Assembly (NCBI GenBank): GCA_964579135.1
Contig: CAZOFD010000007.1
Location: forward strand, 1-60,458
Direction: 5' to 3'
Length of the DNA: 60,458 nucleotides
From: CAG-390 sp964579135
GTDB lineage: Bacteria; Bacillota; Clostridia; Oscillospirales; CAG-272
Every line of letters starts with the position of its first letter. The stretch's first letter is position 1. The notes beneath the pieces are model-generated. The model searched no databases. It saw nothing but the letters and a program-made list of their open reading frames with translations, and was not told where the DNA came from. Both the position numbers and the translations under genes were made by a program. Shown piece by piece: positions 57,809 to 60,458 of this stretch.

Positions 57809-60325
57809 TTACGTCTCTATCCACCTTTTGCCGATCGCTTGGTCGACCGTAAGCGGCACCGCGAGCCGCGCGGCGTTCTCCATCTCCTCGCGCAGCACCT
57901 CTGCCGCGCGCTCCGCGCAATCTACGCTCGACTCGACTATCAGTTCGTCGTGCACCTGAAGTATCATTTGCGCGTCGAGCTTCTCTTCACGCAGTCGCCT
58001 TGAAACGCCTATCATAGCAAGTTTGATGATATCCGCGGCAGTCCCCTGGAGCGGACTGTTCATCGCGACGCGCTCGCCGAATTTCCGCACTGCGGCGTTT
58101 TTGCCCTTAAGCTCGGGCACGTACCGCCTCCTGCCGTAAAGTGTCGTTACGTATCCGCGCTCTTTTCCCTCCTCCACAACGGAACGCAGGTATTCTTTGA
58201 CCAACGGATACGTGTTCAGATAATTTTCGATATATTCCTTTGCCTGTTTGACGGATATTTTGAGATCGCGTGAGAGCGAATATTCGCCGATGCCGTACAC
58301 TATGCCGAAATTGACCGCTTTTGCGCGTTTTCGCAGTTCGGGCGTAACGTCGCAAACGTCGACGCCGAACACCGCGCTTGCCGTAGAGGCGTGCACGTCC
58401 TCGCCGCTCAAAAACGCCGATATCATGTTTTCGTCCCCGGATATCGCCGCCAAAAGCCTCAGTTCGATCTGCGAATAATCCGCGTCTATCAAAACGCGCC
58501 CCTCGCCGGCTGAAAAATATTTGCGCAGATTTCGCCCCGCCTCGGTCCGTATCGGAATATTTTGCAAATTAGGCTCCGCAGAGGAAAGTCTGCCCGTTGC
58601 CGTGCCCGTCTGTTTGAAAAGCGTGTGCACTCTGCCGCTGTCGTCCGCCACCTTTAAAAGCCCTACAACGTAAGTGCTTATCAGTTTCGTCAATTTGCGA
58701 TACTCAAGCACGTCCGCAACTATCGGATAGAACGGCGCAAGCTCCTCAAGCACGTCAGCACTCGTGGAATACCCCGTTTTCGTTTTTTTGCCCGCCGGCA
58801 GCCCCAATTTGTCGAAAAGAACGTCTCCGAGCTGCCTTGGCGAATTGATGTTGAATTTTTCGCCCGCGGCGGCATATATATTTTCGGTCAATATCTCGGC
58901 GGCAGCCTCAAGCTCGCGCCCGTAATCCCGCAGCCCCTCGCGATCGATCAAAAATCCCGCGTCTTCCATATCGGCAAGCACGTCGGCGAGCGGTTGCTCG
59001 ACGATGCGAAACAGTTCGGTGCCGCCGCATTCTTCGAGTTTTGCATCAACGGCTTTGCGTATCTTGTATATCGCAACGGCGCTCGGCAACGATGCGTACG
59101 AGGCGTCCTCTTTTATATAAACCGCCTTGAGTTTCTCGAGATCGAAGCCCGTCTGCGAATCGACGACGTATGCCGCAAGCATCACGTCGTAGCCCATACC
59201 GCGCAAGCGCACGCCGCGTTCCGCGAATTTTTTATACAGATCTTTGCAATCGTAGCACGTAAGGTGCTCCGCGTTGTCCGCAACCGCGCGCAAAAGCTCT
59301 TCGCTCGGCGCGACGGTAACGAGCGTTTCCCCATCAAACGCCGAAAGTTCGCCCTCGCAAAAACTTATCGCCGTATGCTCTTTCCCCAAAGCCGCGACAA
59401 AATCCTCCTCCTTGTCGCTCTCGCAGAAGTTCTCCGGCATAGGCGACTCCTCTGCCGGCGCATACCCTTGCACGCCGAATTTTGCGACAAGCGACGTAAA
59501 CTCGAGCTCCGTGCAAAGCCGCGCGAGCTTTTCTCCGTCCGCGCCCGCGGATTCGACTTCCTCGACCGAGGGGACGTCCGGCACGTCGCGACGTATACGG
59601 GCAAGTGTGCGCGAAATATACGCCGACTCTTTTCCCGCTTCGAGTTTGGCTACCACTCCGGGCTTAAGCCCCGCGCTCTTGTAGCCCTCGTATACTTTGT
59701 CGAGCGAGCCGAATTGCGATATAAGCGCAAGCGCCCCCTTGAGACCGATCCCCGGCACCCCGGGGATATTGTCCGACGTATCGCCCATAAGCGCCTTAAC
59801 GTCGACAAATTGCGAGGGCGAGACCCCGTATTCGTCAAAAAAAGCGCTCTCGTCGTAATACACGTAGTCACCCGTTTTGGCAAGCAACACCGCGGTGTTT
59901 TCGCCGATAAGCTGGAGCGAATCGCGATCTCCCGTCATTATCAACGTTTGCACCCCCGCACGCTCGCCGAGCGCGGACAGCGTGCCGAGCACGTCGTCCG
60001 CCTCGTACCCCTCTCGCTCGACGACCGTAAAGCCGAGTGCCTCGGCAGCGCGTTTCGCATACGGCAACTGCACGGCAAGATCGTCGGGCATACCCTTTCT
60101 CGTAGCCTTATACGCGGCATACATATTGTGGCGAAAGGTCGGCGCGCGCAGATCGAAAGCTATCGCCCTATGCGTCGGCGAATATTTTTCGCATTGCTTC
60201 GTAAGCATAGTGATAAAACCGTAAACGGCGTTTGTCGGCAACCCCGACGAAGAAGTAAGCGGCTTTATACCGTAAAAAGCACGGTTAAGTATGCTGTTTC
60301 CGTCAACGACCAAAAGTGTTTTCAT
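57809..60325 (-). CDS. polA: DNA polymerase I
   Basis: Repair and Okazaki-fragment processing polymerase. The 838-residue protein has a 5'-3' exonuclease domain (LLVVDGNSILNRAFYG, GYEADDVLGTLSALG, MTGDRDSLQL, KALMGDTSDNIPGVPGIG). The middle domain at about 290-470 has the fold position of the 3'-5' exonuclease, but its DxE motif is replaced (ISFCEGELSAFDGETLV), so proofreading is probably absent, as in many Bacillota. The polymerase domain has motif A DADYSQIELRLLA, motif B KRAKAVNFGIVYG and motif C QVHDELIVE. The start at 60325 follows AAGGATC. Confidence 0.96.
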   Translation of the reverse strand: MKTLLVVDGNSILNRAFYGIKPLTSSSGLPTNAVYGFITMLTKQCEKYSPTHRAIAFDLRAPTFRHNMYAAYKATRKGMPDDLAVQLPYAKRAAEALGFTVVEREGYEADDVLGTLSALGERAGVQTLIMTGDRDSLQLIGENTAVLLAKTGDYVYYDESAFFDEYGVSPSQFVDVKALMGDTSDNIPGVPGIGLKGALALISQFGSLDKVYEGYKSAGLKPGVVAKLEAGKESAYISRTLARIRRDVPDVPSVEEVESAGADGEKLARLCTELEFTSLVAKFGVQGYAPAEESPMPENFCESDKEEDFVAALGKEHTAISFCEGELSAFDGETLVTVAPSEELLRAVADNAEHLTCYDCKDLYKKFAERGVRLRGMGYDVMLAAYVVDSQTGFDLEKLKAVYIKEDASYASLPSAVAIYKIRKAVDAKLEECGGTELFRIVEQPLADVLADMEDAGFLIDREGLRDYGRELEAAAEILTENIYAAAGEKFNINSPRQLGDVLFDKLGLPAGKKTKTGYSTSADVLEELAPFYPIVADVLEYRKLTKLISTYVVGLLKVADDSGRVHTLFKQTGTATGRLSSAEPNLQNIPIRTEAGRNLRKYFSAGEGRVLIDADYSQIELRLLAAISGDENMISAFLSGEDVHASTASAVFGVDVCDVTPELRKRAKAVNFGIVYGIGEYSLSRDLKISVKQAKEYIENYLNTYPLVKEYLRSVVEEGKERGYVTTLYGRRRYVPELKGKNAAVRKFGERVAMNSPLQGTAADIIKLAMIGVSRRLREEKLDAQMILQVHDELIVESSVDCAERAAEVLREEMENAARLAVPLTVDQAIGKRWIET

Positions 60326-60382
60326 TGATGATCCTTTTCGTTTGTCTTTGCGCACAAAGCGCCCACGCCCCGTACGACAAGC

Positions 60383-60410
60383 AAAAAAGCACTTGCAATG
60401 CAAGTGCTTT
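60383..60410 (-). terminator. Intrinsic terminator after the tRNA-Arg gene
   Basis: A 12-bp perfect stem (60386-60397 with 60399-60410) is followed on the minus strand by a run of six T. It lies 4 bases past the tRNA CCA end. Confidence 0.85.
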
Positions 60411-60414
60411 CCTA

Positions 60415-60458
60415 TGGCACCCGCAGTAGGAATCGAACCTACAACTAACCCTTAGGAG
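60415..60458 (-). tRNA. tRNA-Arg (anticodon CCU), 3' half, cut by the window edge
   Basis: On the minus strand the sequence ends in an encoded CCA, a discriminator G, a 7-base acceptor strand and a perfect T arm (GTAGG, TTCGATT, CCTAC). Upstream lies the 7-base anticodon loop CTCCTAA with U33 and anticodon CCU, followed by a 4-base variable loop. The 5' half lies outside the window, so the acceptor pairing could not be checked. Confidence 0.85.

Noticed and set aside
1..60458. CRISPR arrays, insertion sequences, prophage, rRNA operons or integrase-linked islands
   Set aside because: None seen: no direct-repeat array, no transposase or integrase-like protein, and gene content is uniformly chromosomal.

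Overview
The window looks like ordinary chromosome from a low-to-mid GC, endospore-forming member of the Bacillota (Clostridia side), probably an uncultured gut-type anaerobe. The support is a set of sporulation-lineage genes (spoIIID, a PdaA-type delta-lactam deacetylase, whiA, a BofC-like C-terminal domain, a SpoIID-domain protein), Gram-positive gene order such as ylxM-ffh-rpsP-khpA, a rubredoxin-flavin reductase fusion, lactate dehydrogenase and a sodium-pumping biotin decarboxylase set. There are no rRNAs, insertion sequences, phage genes or CRISPR arrays. I cannot name the species from sequence alone.

Layout. 1-6,900: the 3' part of clpX, a cysteine-rich unknown, a CvpA-like membrane protein with a very long tail, spoIIID, a SpoU methyltransferase and two membrane proteins. 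6,900-13,400: two overlapping NodB deacetylases, a rubredoxin fusion, ldh, an unknown gene, and the SRP/ribosomal operon ylxM-ffh-rpsP-khpA. 13,500-18,840: a nucleoside-type (BMP) ABC importer operon with its own promoter, a ~168-nt leader ending in an intrinsic terminator, and a second terminator after the binding-protein gene. 18,900-30,500: cca, a class A penicillin-binding protein, a BofC-like protein and the yjjG-murB-whiA-dnaE unit. 30,500-42,300: a long + strand stretch with coaE, a degenerate lytic-transglycosylase-like protein, an M18 aminopeptidase, prfA, a Sua5 protein, a type II topoisomerase A subunit, two secreted proteins and deoC. 42,500-47,600: a five-gene biotin-dependent decarboxylase/transcarboxylase and sodium-pump operon. 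47,700-54,600: nrdR, a small clostridial protein, and a self-contained three-gene unit of TerB-N/TerB-C protein, BrxD-like ATPase and Lhr-like helicase. 54,700-60,458: proBAC, polA and the 3' half of a tRNA-Arg gene.

Most of the DNA is dense housekeeping sequence with tight overlaps (several ATGA junctions). The most notable accessory piece is the TerB/ATPase/helicase unit at 49,114-54,614. It carries its own promoter and terminator and two components resembling BREX accessory proteins (BrxD, BrxHI) without any BREX core gene, so it is a candidate DNA-processing or phage-defence module. Second is the leader of the nucleoside transporter operon (18,635-18,802), which has the architecture of a transcription attenuator but matches no riboswitch class I can recognise. 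Third is the decarboxylase operon, which pairs an OadA-type with an acyl-CoA-type carboxyltransferase around one biotin carrier, the combination found in transcarboxylase, together with sodium-pump subunits.
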